Positions 1-13,284 of a DNA stretch of 64,000 nt are shown here, piece by piece. The translations under genes were made by a program, and so were the position numbers. Each line of letters starts with the position of its first letter. Positions within the stretch are counted from its first letter, which is position 1. The notes below the pieces were generated by a model. It was not told the origin of the DNA and did no database searches. It saw only the letters and a program-made list of their open reading frames with translations. This DNA comes from Datnioides undecimradiatus (Eukaryota > Chordata > Actinopteri > Lobotiformes > Datnioididae): the NCBI GenBank assembly GCA_008933995.1, contig WARS01000025.1, positions 7,671,477 through 7,735,476 of the forward strand, written 5' to 3'.

Positions 1-3000
1 GAGACCCTCTTTTTATCACCGCGCTTCCTTTCAAGAAGAGGAGACGCAGCAAACTCTTCAAGTGAAGCCCCGACCGAGCGCAGTTGATGATAGCAATTGC
101 ATAATGAGACTATCCTGAAGCTTGGCTGAGTTCTCGACTTGAAAAATCACAGGTTTAGCGTGGGCGAGTCAGAACAATGCCATGTTTGAAGTCTTTGTTG
201 TGGCCCCCCCTCCCTTTTTTTTTTTCAAATATTAATAACTTTGGCCTAAATCTAATGAATGTCACATGCAATTGAAGGTGGCGTTTCTGCACCCAGATGC
301 GGTCGCTTCCGGAGGAACGCGCCTTTCTCCGAACAACAGCGTTTCTTTTGCATCTTTTACAGAGACAGTAACTCGGAATTAAGCCTCCACTGCATCAGCA
401 TGACAGCTTTAATGTGGCCTGTAATACGGCAAGCATCTGCACTGACTCATGCTGCTGCAGGATTGGACTCGGCTTGCAGTGAAGGGTGCTTAAACCGCAG
501 CAGGAGCTATAATCAGCCATCGATCCACGGACGGACGAGCTCTTGATCGCCGTATACAATCAGGCCTTTTGCAATTTTGATAAAACAATGATGTATGGCG
601 GGTGAGCTGTGGGGGAAATGAGCTGAGATAATTGTTTTGTTGGTGTTCCCCTCCCTGACCACGCGGCGGCCTCGCTGAAGGTCACACCGTATTGAGTGTT
701 TGGCAGCACTTGTGACCATAACCGCCCAGTACCGTTGGAGCAGTGTCATCGATCAAACCTTTTTGTGGCTTCTCAGATACTCACATAGCACTTTACAATA
801 TTCACAAATGGGCCATAAACACGCGCAGGGAAACAATGTTTTGAAAACCTGGAGATGGTGCAGCCATGTTTGTTCCTTGATGGAAATATTTATATTTAAG
901 ATAAAGAGAGTGTGAGGTTGTGTGAGTGTAAGGTTGGTGAATCTGAATATAGTCCGCAGTTAAACTGTTGTGCTGACCCTTTGCCACACCAGTACATTGC
1001 TTAGCTTCCTGTGGCAGTACTTCTGTTGCTGCTCATGCATGCAAACCCCAAACTAAACCCCTTAAGGTGGGGAACAACCTAATCGTACTCTTTCTGCCTA
1101 AATGTTGAATTCTTAAGCAGCAAAATGCAGCTTTTCTCACTTTAATACACTGAAGGTTTTTGCTGCTACAGCCTGATGTGGTGGGGTGTGACCTGTAGCT
1201 CATGGTGGCTAACGTTAGCAAGCCTTAGTTCGATAACCAGATGAAGGATTTTAGTCGTCGGACGTCTGGATCTTAATTTATAAGAGAAACAACCTGAGCA
1301 AATCTCTGGGACGTCCCGTGTCCACTGAACATCACTGGAGAAACACTTATTTTTAAGGTGGAGCTGCTTTATTCAGTGTTTTTGTCACCAGTTTGTTTGG
1401 TTTGGAGAGGCTGAGTCCTCTGGCGAATGCAGCTCCTGGTAGAAACCTCCTGAACGCTGAAGCGATCCTACCTGGGAGAGGCTGACTGCAATGGTGGTGA
1501 AGATAACACAACATCACCAGACTGCGTCTTTTGGTAATGTTTTGCATGAGAGACCCCTAGTGGTAAGTTTCTCATTTCAATACAGCTTAAAACTGAAATA
1601 AAATCTATGTAACTATATATATATATCGTCCCGATCGATGTATTCACAAACTGCTGGTTAGCTAGACAGAGATTAACTGGGAATTGACTTCGCGCTGATG
1701 TCCTCTCTGCCGTGCTGACAGATTCCAGCCTCTTCTCAGTGAGTGATATGCATGATCCAGCCGGCGCTCCGGTCAGTTGTTTGCAATCTGTCAGGCTCTT
1801 GTGACTGATGGTTACGGGGTGTTAAAGGTCAACGCAGTCTGGCCTCACCTGCTCCGACCGGGGCTATTCTCAACCTCATTAAGTGGAAATCACAGAGCTC
1901 CTCTCGGACCAGACGCATTCTCATCTGTATGCCAAGAGACACTAATACAGACATCGATGTGGCTGGCTCTCCGCTGCCGTCTGCTCGGCTAAAATTGACC
2001 CAAATAAAACAGGGATGAGACACATATCACTGCAGCTGCTTTGCTCGGCTGATTTTCCACATGGTGCCAGTCAGAAAATGTAAGTTTTGGATGCAAACAG
2101 CTCAGGATGGTTCCTTTCTGATGCTGCGATACATAAATACCCACAAATGCAATGCAGATTTAAGTTACTGGCTTATCTTAAAAATAATTAAAAAAAACCC
2201 CCATTCAAATAAGTTTTAGGGTAAATTAAAAATGTATAAACGATGCTGTTTTTGTTTAATTTACAGACCCACTCATCCAATTACAGTAATGGAGACCATT
2301 TGGGAGGCTGCATTGTAATGCACCACATTTAATGCCTGCTAATGAGCATACAGTGTGGGTATACCTTGGTGAAAGATGAAAACTCATCAGCGAGCATTAA
2401 GCACGAGGCCCCTGCGACGCAAAGGCTAATCCTTCCACTTTATCTCTGCAAGAATGTCCATTTTCCAGCCACCGCCGAAGCACATTCCCAGCGCTGCCGC
2501 CGCATGTGATGCGACTTCATTAAAAATGGATGTTAATCAGAATGAGCTGAGCGCGCGGCGATCAAAGTTAAGTCCCTTTTTTAAACAGAGTCTCGACTGT
2601 AATTCGAGCCGGACGGCCATGTTTCTCCCGCTTCTCCATCAGCGTCATGATCAAGTCTTATAGGCCGATGAATAAGTCACGTTAATCAAGATTGATTCAA
2701 TGTTTCTTTTTTTTTTTTTTTTTTTTAAACCGAAGGGAATAAATTGACTTTTGCGAACTCTGCGAATCAAACGCTGCAGTTAGACTGGAGCAAATCCTCA
2801 AGTTTAATTAGGAGACGATGTAGCCGGCTACAAGTCCCTGCTGTTTTTGTTTTCAATGATGCATCTCGTGCGATGAGTACGAGCGCTATAGTGGGAACAT
2901 AAAACCCTGCAGATGGTCCGAGCTGTGTTGTCAGATGGACTTTTATTTACTTTACCACCTCCTGGATTGACAGTGAGCACCTGCAAAGGGCAGGACCAGC

Positions 3001-4480
3001 GCCCGCTAAGCTGATGTGTGTTTACACGCTTGGCCGGCTCGGAGAGAAGCCCGCAACTGGAGAAATGAGGCCGAGGGGCCCGGTGCCAATCACAAACACT
3101 TTAGCTGTCTTGCTAAATCCCCCGAAAGTAGAAGAGAGCAGTCAAAAATCGAGACAAATCCATCACTTTTGCATATGGTCCCTATCACCCAGATGCTGTC
3201 TCATTACCGAAAGTATTTCTCAATCTTTTTTTGGAGAGGGGGAACAGGGCCGACTGCGGCTGAATTGCAGCTGCGGCTCGACCTCTCTCCTCAGCCCTCT
3301 GGCGAGGTTGCCAGTGGTAATTTGTTTTCCCATCGATTGGGACCGCAGGCCCTTCCAAACACTGACAACGGGTGATCAGCTGGAGTGAGACAGAGTTGTT
3401 TTATTATGAAGATATTGACTTCTATCTAAATTCGCTTAAGTACCGCAGGTAGGTCGTCTTTCTGAGGGGATGCCGAGGCGAGGCGGCGGTCGGCGCAAGC
3501 GGGAACTCGTGTCTCCGCAGCGTAGACTCAAACGACTCTCATCATTAGACAAGCGTCACGAACGTCGACTTGGTGGCAACGCCGCCTTGCGTCCTCGGGT
3601 CAAAGCCGGCTTCCTTCAGCGTTCCCTTGGAGGAGGAGGCGGAGGAGGAAGGTTCAGCGTTTGGTCACAGAGCTATTTCCCTTCCTTCTTTCTCTCAATC
3701 GGCAGATAAAAGGGCTGAGCGGTGCCAAGCAAACAGCCCCCAGCCCACTGGCTACAGACTAGATGACAGAGAACAAATCAAACAGAAAGACGAGTGCTCC
3801 CTCAGGGGGGGTTCAGGCTCCATCAGTGATAGCAGTGATCCCAGGCAGTTTTTATCCTCCCTGCCTCCGCCTTTTTTTTTTTTTTTCTTCCCTGCTACTC
3901 AGCTTGGCACTAATCCTACTGTTAAAGGTGACTGCCGGGAACACCGAGACGCTCCGAGCGCGAGTACAGAGCTCTGTTTCTTTCTTTTTTTTTTTTCACA
4001 AAGTTACCTCGCACAGACGATCTGCGTTCCCCCGTTATTGTGCACCAGGCGTCAAAGATGCGTTCAAGTGCTCACGTTCTTTTGGAGAACTCGGTTTGTT
4101 TTGACCCCTGAAACTTTGCGCTGTCGACTTGTCGTTGAGACGCCCGGAAATTCAGGGGGAGTGTATTTCAGGAATGACATACAGAAAGTTGTGTTGTACT
4201 TCACCACAGAGGGAAGAGTGAGAATCCATAATCCCAACAAAACGCCAGACGCTCATGACTTGTTTTAAGAGTTCCCCAAGGTTCTTCTGGACCGTCCGGC
4301 TTTAACCTTTTACGACCTCGACTCTTTTAGCGAATATGAAGCTCAAGAAGAGTTCAGGCTTTGTTCAGATGTGACAAAAGGTTGTTTTTTTCCCTCCAGC
4401 TGTGAAAATTATGAATCGACGGATATAAAAACAGTGAATCCTTGGTCACGGACACGCTCCAGGCTCCAATATAGGAGCAG
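1..4480. other. Non-coding stretch, no gene seen
   Basis: I see no exon with convincing coding character. There is a poly-T run at 2707-2726 and a short TA run near 1615-1627. The region at 3470-3660 is GC-rich. The long plus-strand frame over 3570-4268 includes homopolymer-derived phenylalanine runs and is not a gene. Confidence 0.6.
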
Positions 4481-4487
4481 ATGTTGT

Positions 4488-4968
4488 GTCTCTTTGCAGA
4501 TGTTTTGTCTTCGTTTGTGCTAATGTTGGGATTGTTTTTGGGTTGTTTGTGGTTATTTTGCATCTCTGTAGTTGTCTTTGCGTCTCTTTGTAGTTTTGTG
4601 TGTCTCTGTTGCACATTTGTGTCTTTGTACTTGTTTTGCATTACTTCGCTGCTGTTTTGTGTCTTTCTGAGTCCGTTTCTTGCTGTTTTACATCTCTTCG
4701 TATGTGTTGTGTTTCTGTTTGTGTCTTATTGTAGTTGTTTTATGACTTGCAGTGGTTGTTTTGTGTCTCTTGGTGGTCATTTATCTGTTAAATCTGTGTT
4801 TTATTGTAGCGTTGCAGCTTTTTATGTGTAGGTTCATGTCTTTTGTGGTCGTTTTATGTCTCTGTGCGGTCATTTGTGTCTTTATTGTAGGTGTTTTACG
4901 TCTCTGTGTGGATGTTTTGCATCTCTTTATGGTCACTTTGTGTCTCTCTGTAGTTGTCTTATGTTAGG
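4488..4968. repeat. Degenerate tandem array of TTGTGTCTCTGTAGTTGTTT-like units
   Basis: About 480 bp consists of imperfect copies of a unit of roughly 20-30 bases containing variants of ttttgtgtctctgtagttg, for example near 4561, 4611, 4753, 4857, 4911 and 4937. The low-complexity frames on both strands, rich in Leu/Val/Cys/Phe on the plus strand, come from this array. Similar GTCTCT-rich minisatellites are frequent in teleost genomes. Confidence 0.75.
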
Positions 4969-6539
4969 CAGTGGGTGGGTTCAGTAATCCATGCATGTGG
5001 ACAAACTACTGCACCAACTGTGCTGCAGCAGTGAATCGTTTGCCCTCTGCAAACTTCCCTCGCCCTGCGTCTTTCAGTGTCTTTCACAAGTCCATCATTC
5101 TTGGTTGAACTATGACTTGCTTGAAGCTTTTATACATTTACATTTTCTGTCATCATCTCTCCTTCCAGATCTAATACTCGATTATCTGCAGCGCTCACCA
5201 TCAAATAACTACAAGAGGGATCACGCACATTTTCTATTTCTAATCTAATCCTTTTTTTTTTTTTAAGAAAAAGACATTTTATAATCTTGCTTCTGCTCTA
5301 TAGAATAAGATTGAAAAAGCCATTAATGAGAACATACGCAGCCCCATACTGGAAACACAGAATTAAGCCATTAGAGATTAATGAGTTTTTTGGGGGGGAA
5401 GCGTATGGAGGCAGATAAACGCTGGGCGACGGGGCCAGACTGTCGGCTGGGAGACGAATCGGGGCGAGAGCTGTTTTTCGCCAACGCTGTCACGCTCCGC
5501 CGGCCACGCTGGAGTGTTTTGGCTCCTTCAGATTAATTGTCAGTCATAAATTAAGTTCAGCGAGTGTTCAAACAGGACGGCCAGGACAGGGGATTTCACT
5601 GACATGGTTATACACGAGTATAGCAGAGGACATGTTTGATATATCTGCTCGGAGTCGCATTAAAATTCAGCTGAAAAAGTTCTGAGGTATTGTACGCGGC
5701 AAAATGAACCCAGCACTGCATCAGATTTCCATTTGTATGACTGGCAGTAGCTCCCGCAGCCTGACACCCAAGGGTAACGGAAAACTTGACATCCTCTAAG
5801 ATCCCGAGGGGTCGGATCGCTGGTTTCCAATCCCAGAGAACCACAAAATACAAAAGTATCCGCCTAATAAATCAGCACTTATTCATTTTCAGTCTGATTA
5901 TCTCGCTAATCAATACATTTTCGCCATAGCGCTGCTGATGCTGGGAGTGTATGATGACTAATTAGCATCAAATGGATTTTAAATGGAGATTAAATACTGC
6001 ATTAAGGCCTGAATAACAAATGCGGCGGCGGCCTTTGAAGCAAGTCGAGGCGAACCTGTGCTTCTTGCAGCGAAAACGTGGAAAAAGCCTCGCCTGAAGT
6101 TGCTAGCCGCCTAACAACGACGACAGGAAAAGAAAACGTGCCGATCGTATTCCACTGGGAACGCCGAGGATGGTCTTTGGAAAGTAAAAATCTCTTTACT
6201 TTTATTAGCTAGGGCACAGGCGTATAAATATTAATATTCAACCGAGAGCTTATGCTTTATTAATGAAACTGAGCTTCTTGTGAAATTAAATGGGCATAAT
6301 GGGATACTGTTCATTACCTCATGTTGAATAGATGAGAGCCATAAACTCCATCAGGATATAAAGGGTGCGCTTTCATGGGGATTTGTGACAGGAATCGACT
6401 TTGCTGAGGTGTTTGTGTTGTCTTTGTATCTAGTTAGGGTTAGTATATGCACGTACACGAGTGTGTGCTGTTATTTGTGCAGGCCGGGTCCAACGAAGGA
6501 TTGATCAGAATCACAAAGTGACTTTTAATTTATTAAATC
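4969..6539. other. Non-coding stretch with conserved-looking AT-rich segments
   Basis: No gene was seen. The part at about 5930-6330 is rich in TAATTA/ATTAAT-type homeodomain motifs and resembles vertebrate conserved non-coding DNA, but conservation could not be tested. Confidence 0.4.
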
Positions 6540-6716
6540 TGCGTTTCATTATTGAGATACTTTTATATTTATATTTGTTATTGTATATATTTGTTTATTG
6601 TTATATTGTACTATTGCTGTTCTTACCTGCTGCTCCTACCTTTGCTGTTGCAACAGTGCAATTTCCCCATTGTGGGACAATAAAGGTTTCATAATCTTAG
6701 TCTTAATCTTAATCTT
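6540..6716 (+). repeat. 3' tail of a teleost retroposon-like element
   Basis: An AT-rich stretch runs into gcaatttccccattgtgggacaataaagg and then a short degenerate tandem tail (cttagtcttaatcttaatctt). This end is familiar from dispersed teleost retroposons ending in a short tandem repeat after 'aataaagg'. The 5' boundary is unclear and no coding part of a parent element is present. Confidence 0.6.
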
Positions 6717-7284
6717 GTACAGCAACAATGGAACAAATGACTGTATGTAATATAAAGAGGTCGCGTGCTGCACACTCGTTCAGGCGGCGACTCCACTGGC
6801 TGGAAGACAGGAAATGACTTAACTTTACATTTGATCTATGAATTATGGTCCCATCTCAACTAAAACAGACAATAAAGCAGTGTGACTAATTTGTTTTTAA
6901 ACACGTAGCCACCATGGCAACTGTTGCCGGGATAGAACTGTGGCAATCGGTATCTATGGCAACGTGTACATTTAAAGCTAAGCATTTTGGTGGTCGTGTT
7001 TAGCCTTTCTACATTTAAAATACTAAAGTTTTAAATGAAGAAAGACCAAATAATTTATTTATTTAATGTATCAAATAAGGGAAGGCTTCAATATTAATAT
7101 TCCATTTGATTTCACAGGTGACGCACCTTGCTAATCAATCTAGCTAGCTTGTGCCAGTGTTAGCTTATGACCCGCTAACTGCTCGTCCAATTTTGGTCAC
7201 TTCTGACTCCAAAAAACAAAGATGGCGGCGGCTCGAAGGGGTTTCAGTTGAGCGCACACATCAGTGAGTGTCATCCTAGCAGCT

Positions 7285-8010
7285 CGACTTTATTATAATA
7301 ATAATACATTTATAAACTTTATTCATACAGCACTTTACAAAACAAACTTTCAAAGTGCTTTACACGGTTGAACAAGGATTAAAACATTTCAGAAATGAGG
7401 CAAATAAAATTAGGCAATTACAAAGGCAGCATAAAATCAAATTAAAAACCCGACAATGAAGATACAGAGGGAAAAAAAGACGATTGAAATAAAAGAGTGC
7501 ACTTGAAATAACAAAAAGGTTTTTTTAAAGACAGGGCAGGGGGTTCAGAGCTGAGAGGTCCTGACTGCTGCCAAAGGCCGGTCACCCTTAGTCTTGAGCT
7601 GGGACTTGGAAACAGCGGCTGCGCTCTGCCTCTGATATTATGCATGTAGCTGTGAGCTGAACAATGAAATGTTTTAAATGTGATGAGTAAAATTAATCGT
7701 AAAACTCACTGATAACCAGCGAGGAGAGGCTAAAACAGAGGCTTTTCTGGTGTTTGTTAAAAGCCGAGCAGCTCTGCTTTATTTCAGCTGAAGGCGAGAG
7801 ATTGCTGTTTGTCTGAACAAAACGAATCACAGTAATCAAGCCCGACATGAGAAGAGCTTCAGATCGGGCAGAAAGAGGAAAGACTTTAATGTTTGATAAA
7901 AAGATGATTAAACAATGTTTGTAATTTTAATTTTTCAGATGAAACGCTCACCAAAGACCAAAACTGAGTTGAAAATGCGCTCCGTCAAAGTTAAAATCAC
8001 AGATTTTCTT
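7285..8010 (+). repeat. Dispersed repeat beginning 'TTTATTCATACAGCACTTTACAAA'
   Basis: The head (tttattcatacagcactttacaaa, then caaagtgctttacac), the central gccaaaggccggtcacccttagtcttgagc, and the tail with 'taaaagccgagcagctctgc' and 'cagtaatcaagcccgacatgag' resemble a widespread teleost dispersed element as I know it from memory. All parts are in the same orientation, so this is one nearly full-length copy. It has no intact open frame. The family name cannot be given without a repeat library. Confidence 0.6.
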
Positions 8011-8334
8011 AACCTCCATGCATGAATCTAATGATCTAGATTTACTAAAATTAAATTTCTATGCTATAAGTGCTCGTCTGGTCCTCTTAAAACTTAATGG
8101 ATTTTCATGCTTTTGTATATTTAATTCTATAATTACTTATTTATTCCTCCTACTTTGCGGCTGTTTGAAAGGTTATTGGTTGTATCATATATTTACATAT
8201 TATTTCTCTTTCTCTACATGTTGAATTATTGTATATTATTGCTTATGCTGATGCTATTTTTACCAATTCAGTACATGCAACACAAACTTGTCAGTCTTGA
8301 TCTGATCTTCCTAGAAAGGCGGACAGATCGCCAG

Positions 8335-8718
8335 CGGCGAAGGAAGTACTCCGATCTTTAATTTAAGTAAAAGTAGAAATATCTAAAAATAACAAGTCCT
8401 GCTCCTTTCGTAGTGTTTTATTATGACAGAGCATTTTAATATTGTATTTCATCAATGTGGAGCCAGTTTTCTTTTTCTATCCTGCAGGGTAGATTAAAGT
8501 ACTTCATCATATGTCCTCTAAGTAGTCAGTGTTTTTATATCACCACCTAAAGCTGTCAGACAAATGCAGTCGACTAAAGAAATATAATAATTCCCCCTGA
8601 AATGCAGTGCAACAGAAGTATAAAGTGGCATAAAATGAATTAAGTGCAGTAAAAGTACCTTGAATTTGGATTTCAGTGCAGTACTTGAGTAAATGTACTT
8701 CACTTGTCCACCGCTGCA
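8335..8718 (+). repeat. Dispersed repeat ending 'ACTTGAGTAAATGTACTTCACTTGTCCACCGCTG'
   Basis: The terminus 'gtacttgagtaaatgtacttcacttgtccaccgctg' and the internal 'cagaagtataaagtggcataaaatg' match a very common percomorph dispersed element, probably a non-autonomous DNA transposon. A second copy lies inverted in ptn intron 4 (57305-57680). No coding capacity. Confidence 0.65.
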
Positions 8719-9250
8719 GACTGCAGAGAACCTCTGAGACGAGCTTTTGAGGTCGGCATAAACAAACTGGACTTGTTTCATTAGGTGTGCCGTCGACAGC
8801 TGGATACAATATTTAGCTGGATAGAGATTTAAATGGCAGTCGCGGCCTCACAGATGTTCGGCATTAGAGTGTGTGCGCGTGTGTGTCTGTGTGTGTTTGC
8901 GTGCACGCACGTGTGTTTTTTGTCTGATGTGACTTGTGGCCTAGCGGGGAACACGCTGTGAATCACACTGTCGAGACATTTTGTCCCTGCATTTCGTCCT
9001 CGCTCGCCGTCTTCGCATGATTAATGAAACACGAGGACGATCACGGTGAAGAAGGCGCAAATGTGCCCTTATTATTATTATTATTATGTTTGGGTTCCTA
9101 TACGGTGTACGATTATCTTATATCTAAACAGTTTCTGAGTGATCAAAAAGTGAGGATATTCTGAGACACCGCTATTTTCTCCTCCTTCTCAGGCAGCCAT
9201 AAATTCAGTCTCCATTTCCTCCTGGACACGTTGCACAAATTGAATACTTG

Positions 9251-9288
<38 letters not shown>

Positions 9289-12200
9289 AAAAAATGACAT
9301 TTCTGCCATTTCCTGGCGCTCTCATCTGTACGGTTACTTTGCTGCGGTGGAGGAGCGGAGCTGCTGGAGCTGTGGTTAAGGAAAAAAATAAATAAAAAGG
9401 CTGAAAGGAATGCTGTGGCTGACTTCGACAGGCTGATTTCATTTGGTTTCATCAGACGCTCGCCGCAGACAGGCCCAGTCCCCGCCATCTTCTGCCGGTG
9501 GACATATACTCGACGAACAGGGTTAGTGGGGCTTCTACAGCGAGTGCACGCCGACAGCAGCGAGTCTGAAAGTGAGCCAAAATAACACGGGAGCTGATTC
9601 GATTTAATGTAAAAGTTCATATTTCACTCACACAGCTTCATATCTGTGTAAACTGTTTCTCTCAGCCTCCTTCTGTGCTTTCAGCACAACAGAAAATCAG
9701 CTCTGGGAGCGGGACGCCCAGGATCATTTCACATCATTTTTTCATCGTTTGTCATATCTCATTCAGTCAAATGGGGGAAATGATGTCATTGGAGAAGCTC
9801 CTTGTGGATGGCACCAAACAGCACATTGCACACTTAAAGTGGAGGGAGGGCTGAAGGGGCGGATGGGGGGGGCAAATGGATGAAATGTATTATTAATGAG
9901 TTGAATATGAGACGGCAGCAGTGGAATGGTATATCGTTATCAGCAGGGGGTATGAGTCATACTAATTACTGGCCATCGCTGGGACTGATGCTGCAATCCC
10001 CAACAGTGCAACATGATGCGGAACGTGTTTAGCTGCGGTGTTAGCTCTGCCACAGACACACACGCTCTATTGTAACATCCAATGGTTGGGAGGCGCGAAT
10101 GAACAATGGACTAAAGTGCAGGGCGATTATTGAAAAAGATGTTTATGCGCTCAGACGGGAGGAGACTACTTGAGAAACCCGTTCCTTTTTGACGCCGTTG
10201 GGCCACGTGTGCACCGGAGCGATCATTAAAATTTCTCAAATGCGTTGAACTGCCTGCTCTCGTCCAAAAATCAATGCCTTTATTTCTAGTTTCTGCCTTA
10301 ATTCAGACTTTAGACGAGGACATATCTTTCTGGGGCAGATGCACCAAACAGCCTAAAGGCCTCTTGCTAACGAATCCATTATTCTGCTGCTGGCCTATCG
10401 CGCGCCAGTTTCTACTTTTTTTTTTTTCTCACCTCTTTGATAACTTTCAAAACAAGCTCTCAGTTGCTCGGTGTTTTTGAACTCAAAGTTTGAATACCTG
10501 TGTTCGCGTGGCGGCCTCTTGAAATTTGCAGCATCACCCGCTCACCTCTTCACCCCCGTGTCATCGTGTTTCATATCAACATGAAGAAGTTGCGCCGTGT
10601 GATGTCTGGACTGGAGACTTGGACTTGAGTCAGACTTGCATCAGGAAGCATCAGGTATTAGCTTGAACTTGTCTGCTGTGGGACTCCCTCAAGAGCTGAC
10701 GTGAAAGCCAAACGTCTCCGATCTTGATATGATAAAACCACAAAACAATGAAAATACAGAAAACAGCAACGTCTGTGCATTTGAAGAAAGTCTATTGTAT
10801 CTATTTAATCGAACAGACTCCAAATATCATGTGAAGTGATTGACAGCTTCTTGTTGTGAGACTGTTTCCTAAACTTCAGAACTAGTCACGCTCCAAGAAT
10901 GGAGCTTGAACTCATGGAGAAAATGGTCAAGATCCCCTCAAAGTGCTCTAAAAAACACGATTTTGAACATCAACGTCACGACAACTGCGAAACTCAATCA
11001 GTCGACGACAATAGTGTAATTCGGTTAAAAGCTCCAGTGCAGTTAATTAACTGACCATGTAGAGGGAGAGACAATCAATCCAGGTTTCAAAAGAAAATGT
11101 TCAAATTCAAGACTTTGTGCCAAGGGATTAGACACTTGTTGGAAAATGAGATTGAAACTTCATTTAAAAAGGAGCAAAATGGAAGAATTTGTCTACAGTT
11201 AGCATGCTAGCCAGCTAGCTTCGTCGCATCTTCTTTGTAGCATAACTTGAGCTATGACTTCCTGAACCTAACCAGGTAGATTTAGTGACTACCCAAACTG
11301 CAACAGAACACACAAAAATAAAACCATGTTATAAAATAAGTTACCAGTGACTTTTGGTTTCAAACAGGACGTGAAACGTCGGTTTTCTTGGTAAATGTTC
11401 TCTGTTGGACCCATTTATCCTCACAGACCTCCAACCTATTTGGACTTTGTCACTCCTTGACTTGCTAAAGACCTGAAGGCTGCACGCTGTTCTCCAAAAC
11501 TTCACCCATCGGAGGTAAAACCAAGTCCTTTTTGATAAAAGACCTGTGGGACAGACCAATCATTTCCATTTTTCTTAAAATAAGGGTGAACACCGCAGCT
11601 TTTTGCTAATGTGCTGCCCCTGGCTCATTATATATCTCACCTTTAAAAACAGCTCTGGTGCGAAGATTTCAGTATTAATTTTAAGAACAAAAGTTGACCA
11701 TCAGGGACCATTAATGCTAATGTTTGTCCCCCTCTTTGAATTAATAATGCTTGAGCCTCCATCACACCGTCTAATGGTTTTTGAATGTGCCTCCTCTTAT
11801 AAACGACCATTTAAGTATTGAAATGGTACATTATAATCACAATGTGAATGGCCCTGAATAGCGCCTTAACAATAAATTCTGGCACTAAAAGGGGTGATTT
11901 AATAATTATGAGCTAAAGAGCTGCTTTTTTGGCACTATGGGGTATTTTTTTTCTTTATAGTACAGAGTGAATTCATGCCAGGCACTCAATCAATAGCCTG
12001 AGCGAGGAAAGACAGCCATATAAGGTGAAATATAAGGCCATTTCTGTGTGTGTGGACTACAGAGAGTTTACAGAGGCGGGCTGACATCAGTATTGTACAC
12101 AAGGCTTTGTGGACAGAACTAATGGTACACTTTATTGATTGTGTGTGCTGTAATCTGTCAATCCAGGCTTGTCCAGCTGCGGCAGAGTGCCGGGCTGCTC

Positions 12201-12744
12201 CGTGGGGTCATCTCCAGCCATCTGCCGTTTCAAAACACCCTGAGAGTATCCTCAGCGTATTACAACAGTCCCTCTAAAAGGATATCTGGCCACAAATGAG
12301 AGCCAAGATGGATCCAACCAGGAACATCAGAGAAAGAGGGAGAATACTGATTAAATGACAGATAGCTGCACAAGTGACTCCCCGGTTTATTTAATTATCT
12401 AAATTCAAGTCGGACCATTAAAAGCAACCCAACTGTTCCTGTCCGATCTATAATCAAGTAGGACTATGGGCTTTTGTTTGGGCCTGGAACAATTACCCAG
12501 GTAATCAATTAGCTGAGCAGTAAATCAGTACTGGACAAGTTATTTGAAAAAAAGTAAGCAATCAATGAAATCAATTGCTAATTAGATATTTATTGGGAAA
12601 AGAAGGAATGGCTTTACTGATTACTCATCAGAAAAAGTAATTGGTTGCATGACTAATAACTCAGTTGCCAGTTTCCAACTAAGGTGTCTTTGAATAAACC
12701 CGAAGCCTCCGGATCTAAACCTACTGTTTGTAGCCGTGCTAATG
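8719..12744. other. Non-coding stretch, microsatellites and AT-rich segments
   Basis: No gene was recognised. It includes a GT-rich tract at about 8869-8915 and a poly-A run at 9259-9286. It also has AT-rich segments near 9870-10020 and 11800-11960 that resemble regulatory DNA, and a TGATTGACAG motif at 10837-10846 (PBX/MEIS-type composite site). Confidence 0.5.
9259..9286. repeat. Poly-A homopolymer run
   Basis: About 28 consecutive adenines. On the minus strand this gives the phenylalanine-rich frames at 9189-9620, which are artefacts. Confidence 0.95.
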
Positions 12745-13165
12745 GATGGATTGCCACATTCGCGGTCCCCAGAGGATTAATGCCAATGACTTCATCAAAC
12801 CAAAGTCTCTGCTTATCTTGAAAAATATCTCATCATCTACTGAATGGAGTGGTATGATACACAGCACAGTCACTTTACAGATATTCATGGTTCCCTGGTG
12901 ATGTCTCACATGGACCACTATGACGTTTGAGGGCTGGTTTGTAGTTTTGCATCCTGGAACAAACTGCCAACTAGCCTAACACCTGCAAAAGAGCATGAAA
13001 CTGAGCCTCAGATGCTCGGGTGCTTATTTGCAAATGTTAGCATGCTAACACAAAGAACATCAACATGTTGGAACTGTCACTGTGAGCTTGTTGCCATGTT
13101 AGCATTAGCATTTAGCTCAAAGCATTGATGTTCCTCGTGTTGCCAGCTGTCCCATGTATTACACC
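12745..13165 (+). repeat. Degenerate dispersed repeat with GTTAGCATGCTAAC core
   Basis: Fragments in order include 'agaggattaatgccaatgacttc', 'aatatctcatcatctactgaatggagtgg', 'cagatattcatggttccctgg', and 'atgttagcatgctaacac' with nearby 'ccatgttagcattagcatttagc'. This succession is typical of an old dispersed teleost repeat. It is degenerate and has no open frame. Confidence 0.5.
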
Positions 13166-13284
13166 AATAGAGTTGCTGCAAAGTAAGTTTGGGAGTCTGT
13201 CCTGTGTGTGTCTGTTGTTGTTTGATCGGGTTAGCATGTGCAAAAATACCAAATATTAACTTCAAATATCTGTGAACTGTGACT

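Noticed and set aside
3570-4268. 232-codon plus-strand open frame
   Set aside because: It contains phenylalanine runs from poly-T tracts, has no domain and no splice structure, and overlaps another frame of similar quality. It looks like a chance frame.
9189-9620. 143-codon minus-strand frame
   Set aside because: It passes through a poly-A run that gives polyphenylalanine, and has no recognisable domain.
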